NCBI RefSeq assembly: GCF_015207265.1
Contig: NZ_JADEXE010000025.1
Span: forward strand, 1 to 40,092
DNA from: Nodosilinea sp. LEGE 07298
Lineage (GTDB): Bacteria; Cyanobacteriota; Cyanobacteriia; Phormidesmidales; Phormidesmidaceae
Length of the DNA: 40,092 nt
Direction: 5' to 3'
The position numbers and the translations under genes are program-made. Below are positions 32,848 to 40,092 of this stretch, in pieces; the stretch's first letter is position 1, and the number at the start of each line of letters is the position of its first letter. The notes under the pieces are model-generated. The model was not told the DNA's origin and ran no database searches. It saw nothing but the letters and a program-made list of their open reading frames with translations.

Positions 32848-34803
32848 TTAATTTCTCAACAGGCGCAAACCACTGAGGGTGACGATAACAGTAGAGCCTT
32901 CATGTCCCAACACGCCCATTGGCAAGGTAATATGCCCGCTCAATGTACCAATAATCAGTATCCCAATCAGCCCAAGGGCAAAAGCGATGTTTTGTCGCAC
33001 GACCGCCCGTGCCCGCCGCCCTAGGCTAATAGCCTGTTCTAGTTTTTCCAGGCGATCGGCCATGAGCACAATATCGGCGGTTTCTAGGGCCACATCGCTG
33101 CCCGCAGCGCCCATGGCAATGCCGACTGTGGCCAGAGCCAGGGCGGGGGCATCGTTAATGCCATCGCCGACCATCGCCACGCTGCCATACTGCTGCTGCA
33201 ATTGCCGTAGAATCGTGACCTTATCTTCAGGCATTAAATCAGCATGCACCTGATCTATCCCCAGCTGTTGGGCCATACCGTGAGCCGTGCGGGCATTATC
33301 ACCCGTTAGCATCACCACTTGCTCAATGCCCAGGTGCTTGAGGCGGGCGATCGCCCTTGCCGCCTCCGGACGCGCTCGGTCGGCCACCGCAATCAAGCCC
33401 AGCATTGTGCCGCCGTGGGCTACCCAGACCACTGTTTTGCCCTCTGCCTCCCACTGCTGGCTTTGCTTCGCTAGATGCGGGGAAACGGCCTGTCCACGAG
33501 CTTGAACCTGGCCACTAACAAAGGCTGCTTTACCTACCACCGCAGACTGCTCAGCCACCTCCCCTGTGATGCCCTGACCTACCTGAGCCTGCCCGTTGGC
33601 CGCCGCTTGCCAAGTCAGGGCTCGGCGCTGTGCCGCTTGCACAATCGCCGCACCAATGGGATGTTCCGACAGGCTCTCCAGGGCGGCGGCCACGGTGAGT
33701 AGCTCATCCGGATCGTCAGCCAGCACATTCACCACGTCGAGCTGTCCGGTCGTGAGGGTGCCGGTTTTGTCAAAGGCGATCGCTCTGACTTGGCCCATCT
33801 GCTCCAGCTGAGCCCCGTTTTTGAATAAAATGCCCTGCCGAGCCCCGTTGGCAATACCTGAGAGCAGTGTCGGCATAATTGAGGCCATCAGTGCACAGGG
33901 GGAAGCCACGACCAAAAACACCAGGGCGCGGTAGATGGTTTCCTCCCATCCCCAGCCCAACAACAGAGGTGGCAGCGTGGCTAGCAAAACGCCCAACGTC
34001 ACAATCACTTGGGCGTAGCGGCGCTCAAACCGCTCCATAAATTTTTGGGAGGGAGGCGCTTCGAATTGGGCCTGCTGCACCAGGCGAATCACCCGTTGAA
34101 TTAAGCTGCTTTCCGGCGGCTGGTGGAGTGTTAGGCGCAGCGCACCGTAGCCGTTGAGGGTGCCCGCTAAGACCTCGTCGCCCACAGTCTTCTCGACAGG
34201 AATAGATTCTCCCGTAATCGACGCCTGGTTCACCGTGCTGAAGCCTTCGGTCACGACCCCATCGGTGGGCACCAGCTCCCCCGGCTTGACCAAAACCTGA
34301 TCGCCGACTTGTAACGCTGAGACCGGCATGACCTGCTCTTGCCCCTGGCGGATCACCGTTGCGGTGTCAGCGGTGAGGCTCATTAACCCTTGAATATTTC
34401 GCTCTGTTCGTCCCATGGCATAGCCTTCTAGGGCACCACTAATGGCAAAAATCAGAATTAGGACAGCACCATCGACAATCAGGTTGTACTCCCGCTGCCA
34501 CAAGCCCAGGCTGGCGGCTCCTAGGGCGGCGATAATCATCAGCAGGTCTACGTCTAGCTCTTTTTCCTGCACCAGCGTTGTCAAGCCCTCACGGGCGCTC
34601 TCAAATCCACCAATGACATAGGCCGCCGTTAGAAACAGCAGGGCACCACCCACCCAGTCTAGGGCTAGGGTTTGCCAGCCCAACCCGACTAAAACCGCGC
34701 AGGCGATCGCCGCCACCGCCTCGGGGTGCTCGTTGAACAAACCTTTGCACAGGTCGCCGAATCGAGACTTCGACAGAGCATTCAACGGGGCAGTAGACAC
34801 CAT
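32848..34803 (-). CDS. coaT: Cobalt-type P1B-4 ATPase, CoaT
   Basis: 651 residues. No N-terminal metal-binding domain, as usual in P1B-4. TGES at 197-200, SPC in the sixth helix (ASPCALMASIMP, 301-303) in place of CPC, DKTGTLT (Asp345), HPIG, GDGINDAP, and the subgroup motif HEGST (634-638) in the last helix. Together with a divergently transcribed CoaR regulator 82 bp away this identifies it as the cobalt exporter CoaT known from Synechocystis. Expression is probably Co-induced through the dyad at 34835-34872. Confidence 0.93.
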   Translation of the reverse strand: MVSTAPLNALSKSRFGDLCKGLFNEHPEAVAAIACAVLVGLGWQTLALDWVGGALLFLTAAYVIGGFESAREGLTTLVQEKELDVDLLMIIAALGAASLGLWQREYNLIVDGAVLILIFAISGALEGYAMGRTERNIQGLMSLTADTATVIRQGQEQVMPVSALQVGDQVLVKPGELVPTDGVVTEGFSTVNQASITGESIPVEKTVGDEVLAGTLNGYGALRLTLHQPPESSLIQRVIRLVQQAQFEAPPSQKFMERFERRYAQVIVTLGVLLATLPPLLLGWGWEETIYRALVFLVVASPCALMASIMPTLLSGIANGARQGILFKNGAQLEQMGQVRAIAFDKTGTLTTGQLDVVNVLADDPDELLTVAAALESLSEHPIGAAIVQAAQRRALTWQAAANGQAQVGQGITGEVAEQSAVVGKAAFVSGQVQARGQAVSPHLAKQSQQWEAEGKTVVWVAHGGTMLGLIAVADRARPEAARAIARLKHLGIEQVVMLTGDNARTAHGMAQQLGIDQVHADLMPEDKVTILRQLQQQYGSVAMVGDGINDAPALALATVGIAMGAAGSDVALETADIVLMADRLEKLEQAISLGRRARAVVRQNIAFALGLIGILIIGTLSGHITLPMGVLGHEGSTVIVTLSGLRLLRN

Positions 34804-34834
34804 GAGCCAACCTGAGAAATCTTTACTCTGTCAG

Positions 34835-34872
34835 GCTAAACCTTGACATTAGTGTCAATGTCAAGGTTTAGC
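34835..34872. promoter_or_regulatory. CoaR operator/promoter between coaT and coaR
   Basis: Two 16-bp perfect arms (GCTAAACCTTGACATT / AATGTCAAGGTTTAGC) around 6 bp. On the coaT strand a TTGACA (34864-34859) sits inside the dyad, with a weak TAGCCT about 20 bp downstream: the over-long spacer typical of MerR-controlled promoters. Confidence 0.8.
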
Positions 34873-34885
34873 GTAAGCTAAGCCT

Positions 34886-35998
34886 ATGACGACCGAATTT
34901 CTGACCATTAAAGAACTCACTGATGCGGTAGGCGGCGGCGTTACCCCCCGCATGGTGCGGCACTATCACACCCTGGGGTTGCTGCCTCCCGTTCCCCGCT
35001 CAGAGAGCAACTACCGACTCTACACCCAGCGGGATATACAGCGCTTACAGCGAGTGGTAGCGCTTAAACAGCAGGGCTTTCAGCTCTCTCACATTGGGCA
35101 AATTCTAGAGAGTGACTCTGAAGCAACCGCAGACGCAAGCCTAATGACCCAGCTACAGCAGCAGTATCAGGCTGTGATGCAGCAGATTGCCCGCCTGCGC
35201 CATACTGCTTCGGCTTTGGAGGGGCTGCTGGGGCGCGATCTAGATTGTCAACGCACCCAGGCTCAAGCTCTGGCCCAGCTCAAGCAGCTCGATGTAGACA
35301 CCCAGGCGGGTCTAATCCAGATCGATCAGCTCTGGGCCAGCCTTGATGCCGAAACCACCGCCCACCCTGAAGCCTTTCAAGAATCGCTTCAGCGCTTGCT
35401 GCCCAACCTCTCGCACTACTCTGAAATTACCCAGCATCTGATCCAACAACTGGTGCTGGCCTGCGGCGATGTGAGCTTAGTTGACCTCATGCGAATCAGT
35501 GCAGCTGCGATCGCAGCTGCACGCACTGCTCTCAGCAGCGGGTGTGAAATCATCACTGATGTGCCTGTTGTCGCCACGGCGATTGATCAAACTCGGCTAG
35601 CTGCTTTGGGCTGTCCGATCACAACCTTGATTGACGATCCTCACATTACCGCTGCCAACGAGGCTGAACAGGCTTTTTGGCTCCACAAACGGTGGCAACA
35701 ACCATTACATCACTGTTCACCGGGTAGTGTGCTGGTCATTGGTTATGCCCCTTCAGTGCTGCTCACCGTCTGTCAGTTAATAGAGCAACAGCGTTTTCAA
35801 CCCGCTCTGGTGATTGGTATGCCCATTGGCTTTAATCACGCCCCTGCTGCCAAGCGGCGACTGATGGCAACATCCATTCCTTACATTACGATTCAGGGGA
35901 GCCTTGGCGGCGGGCTATTGGCTGCCGTGACCTTGAACGCCTTAGTCGAAACACTGCTTGAGAAGCCAGATTGCCACTGCTATCTGACTCGGCCCTAA
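34886..35998 (+). CDS. coaR: CoaR, MerR-type cobalt regulator with precorrin isomerase-like domain
   Basis: 370 residues. N-terminal MerR winged helix (about 5-75: TIKELTDAVGGGVTPRMVRH, YHTLGLLPPVPRSESNYRLY), a coiled-coil linker (about 90-130), then a domain like precorrin-8X methylmutase CbiC/CobH (about 180-350: VSLVDLMRISAAAIAAARTA, ITDVPVVATAI, LVIGMPIGF). It ends in Cys363-His364-Cys365 (CHCYLTRP), the C-terminal cobalt-binding motif described for Synechocystis CoaR. It activates coaT in response to cobalt. The start ATG 34886 is 14 bp past the shared dyad. Confidence 0.93.
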   Translation: MTTEFLTIKELTDAVGGGVTPRMVRHYHTLGLLPPVPRSESNYRLYTQRDIQRLQRVVALKQQGFQLSHIGQILESDSEATADASLMTQLQQQYQAVMQQIARLRHTASALEGLLGRDLDCQRTQAQALAQLKQLDVDTQAGLIQIDQLWASLDAETTAHPEAFQESLQRLLPNLSHYSEITQHLIQQLVLACGDVSLVDLMRISAAAIAAARTALSSGCEIITDVPVVATAIDQTRLAALGCPITTLIDDPHITAANEAEQAFWLHKRWQQPLHHCSPGSVLVIGYAPSVLLTVCQLIEQQRFQPALVIGMPIGFNHAPAAKRRLMATSIPYITIQGSLGGGLLAAVTLNALVETLLEKPDCHCYLTRP

Positions 35999-36169
35999 AA
36001 GCTATCGATCGCCCCAAGCAACGATACTTTGTTTAGTTTAAGTACTCATGATTGGAGCGTCTACAACAGATTAGGACAGACCCTTATCGCTACTCCTGCG
36101 TAAACGCGTTTAACTGCTGTAGGCTTACGCAGTAGGGCTTGGCTTTTCTGCTGTATTGCAAGACTTACC

Positions 36170-37069
36170 ATGGGAAACCGCTCGGCTCGGTTTTACACGC
36201 TGCTCTCGATTGGAGCCGCTGTTTTAACGATTTTGCTGAAAACAACGGCCTACCTATTGACAGGCTCGGTGGGATTACTGTCTGATGCTGCCGAATCGGT
36301 GGTGAACCTGGTGGCTGCCATCGTCGCAACTTGGGCCGTAACGTTTGCCGCTAAACCGCCGGATGACGAGCATGCCTTTGGGCATTTCAAGGCGGAATAT
36401 TTTTCTAGCGGTGCCGAAAGTGTGTTGATTTTGGTAGCGGCGGGCAGCATTGCTTTTGCGGCCTGGGGTCGTCTGTTTGACCCCCAACCCCTAGAGCAGG
36501 TGGGCATTGGGTTGGCCCTGTCCTTTGTGGCAACGGCGATCAACGGGGCTCTGGCTTTCGTTATGCTACGGGCCAGTCGGCGGTTGCGCTCCATTACCCT
36601 GCGGGCCGATGCCCACCATCTTCTAACGGATGTCTGGACATCGGTGGGGGTAGGAGTGGGGGTAATTCTAATTCCCATTACGGGTTGGATAATTCTTGAC
36701 CCGATTATTGCCTTAGTTGTCGCGGCCAATATTGTTTGGGCAGGGCTAAGATTGCTGCGCGAAACGGGGATGGGCCTGTTAGATACGGCCTTACCGGCTG
36801 AGGAGCGTCAAACTATTGCCGATGCGTTGGAGCCTTTTGAGGCTGAGGGAATTCAATTTCACGCGTTAAGAACTCGGGTGGCGGTTGCCCGGCGGTTTGT
36901 CTCGCTACATGTGTTAGTGCCCGGTAGTTGGACAGTTAAGCAGGGACATGACCTCTGTGAAGCCATTGAGCTGGCGATCGCCCGATCGCTACCCGGCACA
37001 TTTGTGTTTACCCATTTGGAGCCTTTAGAAGACCCTGTGTCGTGGGCAGACCAAGCCCTGGAACGTTAG
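36170..37069 (+). CDS. Cation diffusion facilitator (CDF) transporter
   Basis: 299 residues. Six membrane helices, then a cytoplasmic C-terminal domain (about 205-290: LDTALPAEERQTIADALEPF, SLHVLVPGSWTVKQGHDLCE). Metal-site candidates: GLLSDAAESVVN in helix 2 (Asp39) and ADAHHLLTDVWTS in helix 5 (His150, Asp154); EHAFGHFKAEY between helices 2 and 3 is a family motif. An HxxxD site suggests Zn or Co rather than Fe/Mn (inference). Antiporter exporting cytosolic divalent metal. 171 bp downstream of coaR on the same strand. Confidence 0.9.
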   Translation: MGNRSARFYTLLSIGAAVLTILLKTTAYLLTGSVGLLSDAAESVVNLVAAIVATWAVTFAAKPPDDEHAFGHFKAEYFSSGAESVLILVAAGSIAFAAWGRLFDPQPLEQVGIGLALSFVATAINGALAFVMLRASRRLRSITLRADAHHLLTDVWTSVGVGVGVILIPITGWIILDPIIALVVAANIVWAGLRLLRETGMGLLDTALPAEERQTIADALEPFEAEGIQFHALRTRVAVARRFVSLHVLVPGSWTVKQGHDLCEAIELAIARSLPGTFVFTHLEPLEDPVSWADQALER

Positions 37070-37163
37070 CCTGCTTAAGGTTTTATCGGCCTCGCTAGCC
37101 TGCCTAAAACTGTTTTCATCACCTCTCTGCCGCATTCAAACAACTGTGGAAGAGGGCTTTCAT

Positions 37164-37547
37164 TTATTTTGCTTCATCAACCATCTGAATAGTTTTTTCT
37201 TCAACCTCTTCAGCAATTCGAGTTAATTCCGGATCCTGAGACAGGGCTGCAAGCATTTGAGCAGGCTTGATCAAGCCAATCTTCGTTGTACCTTTTTCGG
37301 TAAAGACCGAGATCCGACAGGGTAATGCCATGTTCAGGCGCATATCCGTTGCCATGACAGCTGCTGCCTGCTGCGGATTACAAACCTCAAACACCTTACA
37401 TTGCTCTTCAAACTTAAGGCCTTTACCGCGCAGCGTTGCCCCAAGATCGTGAATATGGAGAACGCCAAAGCCGTAACGCTTAACGGACAATTCAAGATCG
37501 ATGGCGGCCTGTTCAAAGGGCTTTGCCGTTTCGACTATGTAGTACAT
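37164..37547 (-). CDS. DUF302 family protein
   Basis: 127 residues, soluble. YYIVETAKPFEQAAIDLELS, VKRYGFGVLHIHDLG, then FEVCNPQQAAAVMATD and LPCRISVFTEKGTTKIGLIK fit the DUF302 fold. Function unknown; members often sit beside metal or sulfur genes, as here. Two conserved Cys (CNPQ and PCRI) could bind metal or form a redox pair. Lies between the CDF gene and the ArsR gene; 92 bp separates its start from the ArsR stop on the same strand. Confidence 0.87.
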   Translation of the reverse strand: MYYIVETAKPFEQAAIDLELSVKRYGFGVLHIHDLGATLRGKGLKFEEQCKVFEVCNPQQAAAVMATDMRLNMALPCRISVFTEKGTTKIGLIKPAQMLAALSQDPELTRIAEEVEEKTIQMVDEAK

Positions 37548-37639
37548 AAATATTTGTCTGGGGGTGAGGGTGAACCTCTTTAGTCTATAGATCGTAGTGA
37601 AGTAACCGTGACTCGATAACCTTCAAAAGAGGGATTAAG

Positions 37640-38044
37640 TCACTCATCCAGGTGTTCGGCCACTTCCCGGTAAAGGGACATGATGTGATCGTCAGCGAGG
37701 CCATAGTAGACGTTGCGGCCTTGGCGACGGTAGGTGACTAGACGCTGCGATCGCAGCACCCGCAGCTGGTGCGACACCGCTGATTCACCCATCTTCACCG
37801 CAGCAGCCAGATCGCACACACAGAGTTCTTGCTGTGCTAGGGCCGACAGTAGCTTGAGCCGGTGGGGGTCAGAGAGGGCGCTAAAAAATTCTGCCATCCG
37901 CTGGGCTTTCTCGGTGCTGAGCACCTCGGGCTGAACCTGGCGAACGTTGTCTAAATGCACCAGCGACTCGTCACAACTGACGTCACAACTAGGGGCATCA
38001 ACGGCTTGAATTGTAGAGTTCTCTGTAGAGCGAGAATTAGCCAT
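37640..38044 (-). CDS. ArsR/SmtB-family metal sensor with both alpha3N and alpha5 sites
   Basis: 134 residues. Winged helix: MAEFFSALSDPHRLKLLSAL, ELCVCDLAAAVKMGESAVSH, QLRVLRSQRLVTYRRQGRNV. Metal residues: Cys20 and Cys24 in the N-terminal arm plus Cys75 and Cys77 in ELCVCDL match the CadC alpha3N thiolate site; Asp118, His120, His131 and Glu134 match the spacing of the SmtB alpha5 Zn site exactly. So both known site types are complete. Probable Zn/Cd-responsive repressor of itself (operator at 38090) and perhaps of the Zn/Cd ATPase. Start ATG 38044. Confidence 0.92.
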   Translation of the reverse strand: MANSRSTENSTIQAVDAPSCDVSCDESLVHLDNVRQVQPEVLSTEKAQRMAEFFSALSDPHRLKLLSALAQQELCVCDLAAAVKMGESAVSHQLRVLRSQRLVTYRRQGRNVYYGLADDHIMSLYREVAEHLDE

Positions 38045-38089
38045 CGATTAGGTTTCCTGGCTTTTTCTCTATGATACTGAGAATCGTTA

Positions 38090-38111
38090 CCACTGAACAT
38101 CTGTTCAGTGG
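38090..38111. promoter_or_regulatory. SmtB-type operator of the ArsR gene
   Basis: CCACTGAACA-TC-TGTTCAGTGG: perfect 10-bp arms with the 2-nt centre of SmtB/ZiaR operators (core TGAACAnnTGTTCA at 38094-38107). It lies 46 bp before the ArsR start, at the -35 side of a TATCAT hexamer (near 38073). It also falls 17 bp past the stop of the upstream TPR gene. Confidence 0.8.
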
Positions 38112-38127
38112 ATTGAGGGCGTTGACC

Positions 38128-38919
38128 TTACGGGGTTTGCTCGCTTCCCTGCTGCACCTGCTGCATGAAGTACAAAGTTTGCTGATAGCCTTGGCGATCG
38201 CCCTGGGCCTGAAACAGCGCCGCCGCCTGGCGCAAATCGTCCATAGCGGCTTGAGAGTCGCCGAGCTGGTACTGCAAAATACCGCGATTGCCGTAGGCTT
38301 CAGCCAGCTCAGGATTGATACGGAGCGCGGTATTGAAGTCTGACAGGGCGGCTTCGGCGTTGCCCAGCTCGGTATAAATTTTGCCTCGGTTGTAATGGGC
38401 ATCGGCACTGTCAGGGGCCAGGGCAATCGCAGTGTCTAGGTCGCTGAGGGCCTGGGGTAAACTGCCAGTGGCCGCAAAGACAAGACCGCGATCTAAATAG
38501 GGCTGGACAACCTCAGGGGCTAGCTCGATAGCCTGGGTTAAATCGGCGATCGCCGCCTCGGCATTGGTCATGTGAGCGTGGGCCTCTCCCCGGTTGTACA
38601 GGGTTTCTGGATGGTCGGGGCGAAGCTGAAGCGCCGTGGAAAAATCGGCGATGGCAAGCTGATAATCGCCCAGGTCGTGGTAAGCAATGCCGCGATGGAA
38701 ATAGGCCTCGGCACTGGTGGCATCGGCTTGAATGGCCTGACTGTAGGTGGCGATCGCCGCCTCTAGCTGCCCCTGCTCTGCCTGCTGTCGGCCTTGGGTT
38801 AGGAGGCTGGCGGCAGCTTGCTCCACCGCTTGGGCAGGCTGCATCCCCGCTGCCATATTCCCAGAGGCGACAACGACGGCCATTCCTAAAGCTACCGCTA
38901 CCATTCGTTGCATCTGCAT
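38128..38919 (-). CDS. Exported TPR-repeat protein
   Basis: 263 residues from the ATG at 38919 (GGAG 7 nt upstream). Signal peptide (MVAVALGMAVVVASGNMAAG, cleavage near PAQA), then about six tetratricopeptide repeats with the AYxxRGxxYxxLGxxxxAIxDF pattern, e.g. AYFHRGIAYHDLGDYQLAIA, HYNRGKIYTELGNAEAALSD and AYGNRGILQYQLGDSQAAMD. Presumably a periplasmic or thylakoid-lumen scaffold. No link to the downstream metal genes is visible apart from shared strand. Confidence 0.87.
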   Translation of the reverse strand: MQMQRMVAVALGMAVVVASGNMAAGMQPAQAVEQAAASLLTQGRQQAEQGQLEAAIATYSQAIQADATSAEAYFHRGIAYHDLGDYQLAIADFSTALQLRPDHPETLYNRGEAHAHMTNAEAAIADLTQAIELAPEVVQPYLDRGLVFAATGSLPQALSDLDTAIALAPDSADAHYNRGKIYTELGNAEAALSDFNTALRINPELAEAYGNRGILQYQLGDSQAAMDDLRQAAALFQAQGDRQGYQQTLYFMQQVQQGSEQTP

Positions 38920-39218
38920 GGGTTTTCTCCTAACTGCATGACTGAGCTATGGGTCGTAACCGCGAGCCTGTACCGTAAGCCCCAGGCACAACTCCAAACC
39001 GGTGCCTTGTGACGCTTTACACGCTGAGCTAACCCCATGAATCCTAGACTGTGGCGTTTCTGAGGTGAGCCTTCACGCTTGGGGTAAAGCCTACCCCCCT
39101 ACAGTGTAGCGACCGTTTTGAGGATGAGATTTTCTCTGAAACAAGATGAAAGGAGCGATCTTGATGCCGTAAAATCAGGCAAGATCAAAGGCCGACCCAG
39201 CGCACTGTGAGATGCTGC

Positions 39219-40092
39219 ATGAAAAAATACCGACCTCTGGTGAGCCTAATCGGCATGGTAGGTGGGTTACTGCTGGCGCTTCCAGTCGAAGCCGCTCAGT
39301 TTAGGACTTGGCGCTTTGACCCTCAGCAAAACCGGCTAGAGTTTTCGACCGATGCCGCCGTGCAGCCCAAGGCGCAGCTTTTGTTTAACCCCACCCGCAT
39401 TGTGGTGGATTTGCCTGGCACAACCCTAGAGCAGCGGACGATTAACCAGGCCGTTGGTGGCGCTGTTCAATCCGTTCGCATTGGGCAGTTCGATGCCCAA
39501 ACCACCCGGTTGGTCATTGAGCTAGCCCCTGGCTATACCCTTAACCCAGACCAGGTCGTGGTACGGGGAGAAACGCCCCAGCAGTGGGTGATACAACTGC
39601 CCCCGCCGCAGGCTGGAACAGCGCCCAGCGCCAGCACCAATCGGGTCAATGCCACCCCGATCGCTGGAGCCGCCACCCAGGTTGAAGGCGTACGCGCTAC
39701 CCCCGATGGCTTTTTCATCCGCACCTCTGGGGCAAGCCCTAACCTGACCGTGGAGCGAGTCAGTGATACCCAGGTGATGCTTCAGCTCGAAAATGCCACC
39801 GTGGCCGCCGCCCTCACTGGTCAAACCCTGCCCAACAATAGGTTTGGGGTCACTGCCTGGGATATTCAGCCGGTAAGTGCGGCGGTACCGACCCTGCAAA
39901 TTACTCTAACGGTGCCCGTCAACAGCACCGACTGGCAAGCCTCGGTCAGCAACGGCAGCGGCATTGTAATTTTGCCGCCCAGGGGAATTGATATCGCCGC
40001 CGTTCCGGCCAGCCCAGTCGTGGCAACAGCTCAGGCACACGCTGCGGCGTCGCCTCCCATTGCCGTACAACCGCCGCCACAGGCTCCAGTGG
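39219..40092 (+). CDS. AMIN-domain N-acetylmuramoyl-L-alanine amidase, N-terminal part
   Basis: Open from ATG 39219 to the right edge (291 codons, no stop). Signal peptide (MKKYRPLVSLIGMVGGLLLA, LPVEAAQF), then two AMIN domains: about 24-130 (FRTWRFDPQQNRLEFSTDAA, RIVVDLPGT, VIQLPPP) and about 150-250 (VRATPDGFFIRTSGASPNLT, VMLQLENATV, GIVILPPRG), followed by a Pro/Ala-rich linker. This order is that of cyanobacterial AmiC-type amidases, whose catalytic Amidase_3 domain would lie beyond the window. AMIN domains target the enzyme to the septum. The catalytic part is not seen, so another AMIN-only protein is possible. Confidence 0.8.
   Translation, partial: MKKYRPLVSLIGMVGGLLLALPVEAAQFRTWRFDPQQNRLEFSTDAAVQPKAQLLFNPTRIVVDLPGTTLEQRTINQAVGGAVQSVRIGQFDAQTTRLVIELAPGYTLNPDQVVVRGETPQQWVIQLPPPQAGTAPSASTNRVNATPIAGAATQVEGVRATPDGFFIRTSGASPNLTVERVSDTQVMLQLENATVAAALTGQTLPNNRFGVTAWDIQPVSAAVPTLQITLTVPVNSTDWQASVSNGSGIVILPPRGIDIAAVPASPVVATAQAHAAASPPIAVQPPPQAPV

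Noticed and set aside
39124-39210. 28-codon frame upstream of the AMIN-domain gene
   Set aside because: No spaced ribosome site and no recognisable sequence; probably leader DNA.
39522-39899. 125-codon minus-strand frame
   Set aside because: Antisense to the AMIN-domain protein, whose plus-strand frame has clear domain motifs.

Overview
The window looks like cyanobacterial chromosome. The octamer GCGATCGC (HIP1) and its core recur throughout, and several genes are cyanobacterial in form: a fused pantoate ligase/cytidylate kinase, a DUF1822 protein, a DUF4278 protein, CoaT/CoaR cobalt homeostasis, a VKOR-thioredoxin fusion and an AMIN-domain amidase. High GC and many GTG/TTG starts would suit a Leptolyngbya/Nodosilinea-type filamentous cyanobacterium, but genus is inference only.

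Region 1 (1-11902) is mostly housekeeping: partial aroE, panC-cmk, rlpA, purM, a band-7/prohibitin protein, a RodZ-like protein with an rRNA pseudouridine synthase, a PAS histidine kinase of PhoR/SphS type, a 56-residue DUF4278 gene, a creatininase-family amidohydrolase, a peptidoglycan-binding membrane protein and a short NfeD-like OB-fold protein.

Region 2 (12190-17008) is the most unusual part. It is a tight three-gene minus-strand operon: a sigma-70-like protein with a duplicated C-terminal helix-turn-helix, a DUF1822 protein, and a 940-residue protein that joins a cytoplasmic CHAT caspase-like protease (His239/Cys284) through one membrane helix to an extracytoplasmic type-I periplasmic-binding-protein domain. 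It reads as a ligand-gated membrane protease with its own candidate transcription factor.

Region 3 (17205-21251) is an accessory/mobile segment. It has an intact tRNA-Cys, a small gene with three in-frame stops, the N-terminus of an HNH-type restriction gene, a complete 1571-bp insertion sequence with 8-bp target duplications that splits a minus-strand gene, imperfect GGACAAATAAT repeats, the 3' 47 nt of a tRNA-Gly(CCC) (a probable attachment-site scar), and a GNAT-like gene paired with an unrecognised gene.

Region 4 (21319-26462) holds envelope and division genes: ftsI, an M23 protein lacking one catalytic His, a TPR protein and VKOR-thioredoxin. Region 5 (26465-38111) is a metal-homeostasis neighbourhood: a NicO/RcnA-like permease, a 58-residue exported His-rich peptide that is easily missed, a Zn/Cd P1B-ATPase, CoaT with its divergent regulator CoaR, a CDF exporter, a DUF302 protein and an ArsR/SmtB sensor carrying both known metal-site types. 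Recognisable operators sit at 29508, 34835 and 38090. A methyltransferase, an M23 peptidase, a CPBP protease and a b-type cytochrome are interspersed. The window ends with a TPR protein and the first 291 codons of an AMIN-domain N-acetylmuramoyl-L-alanine amidase.
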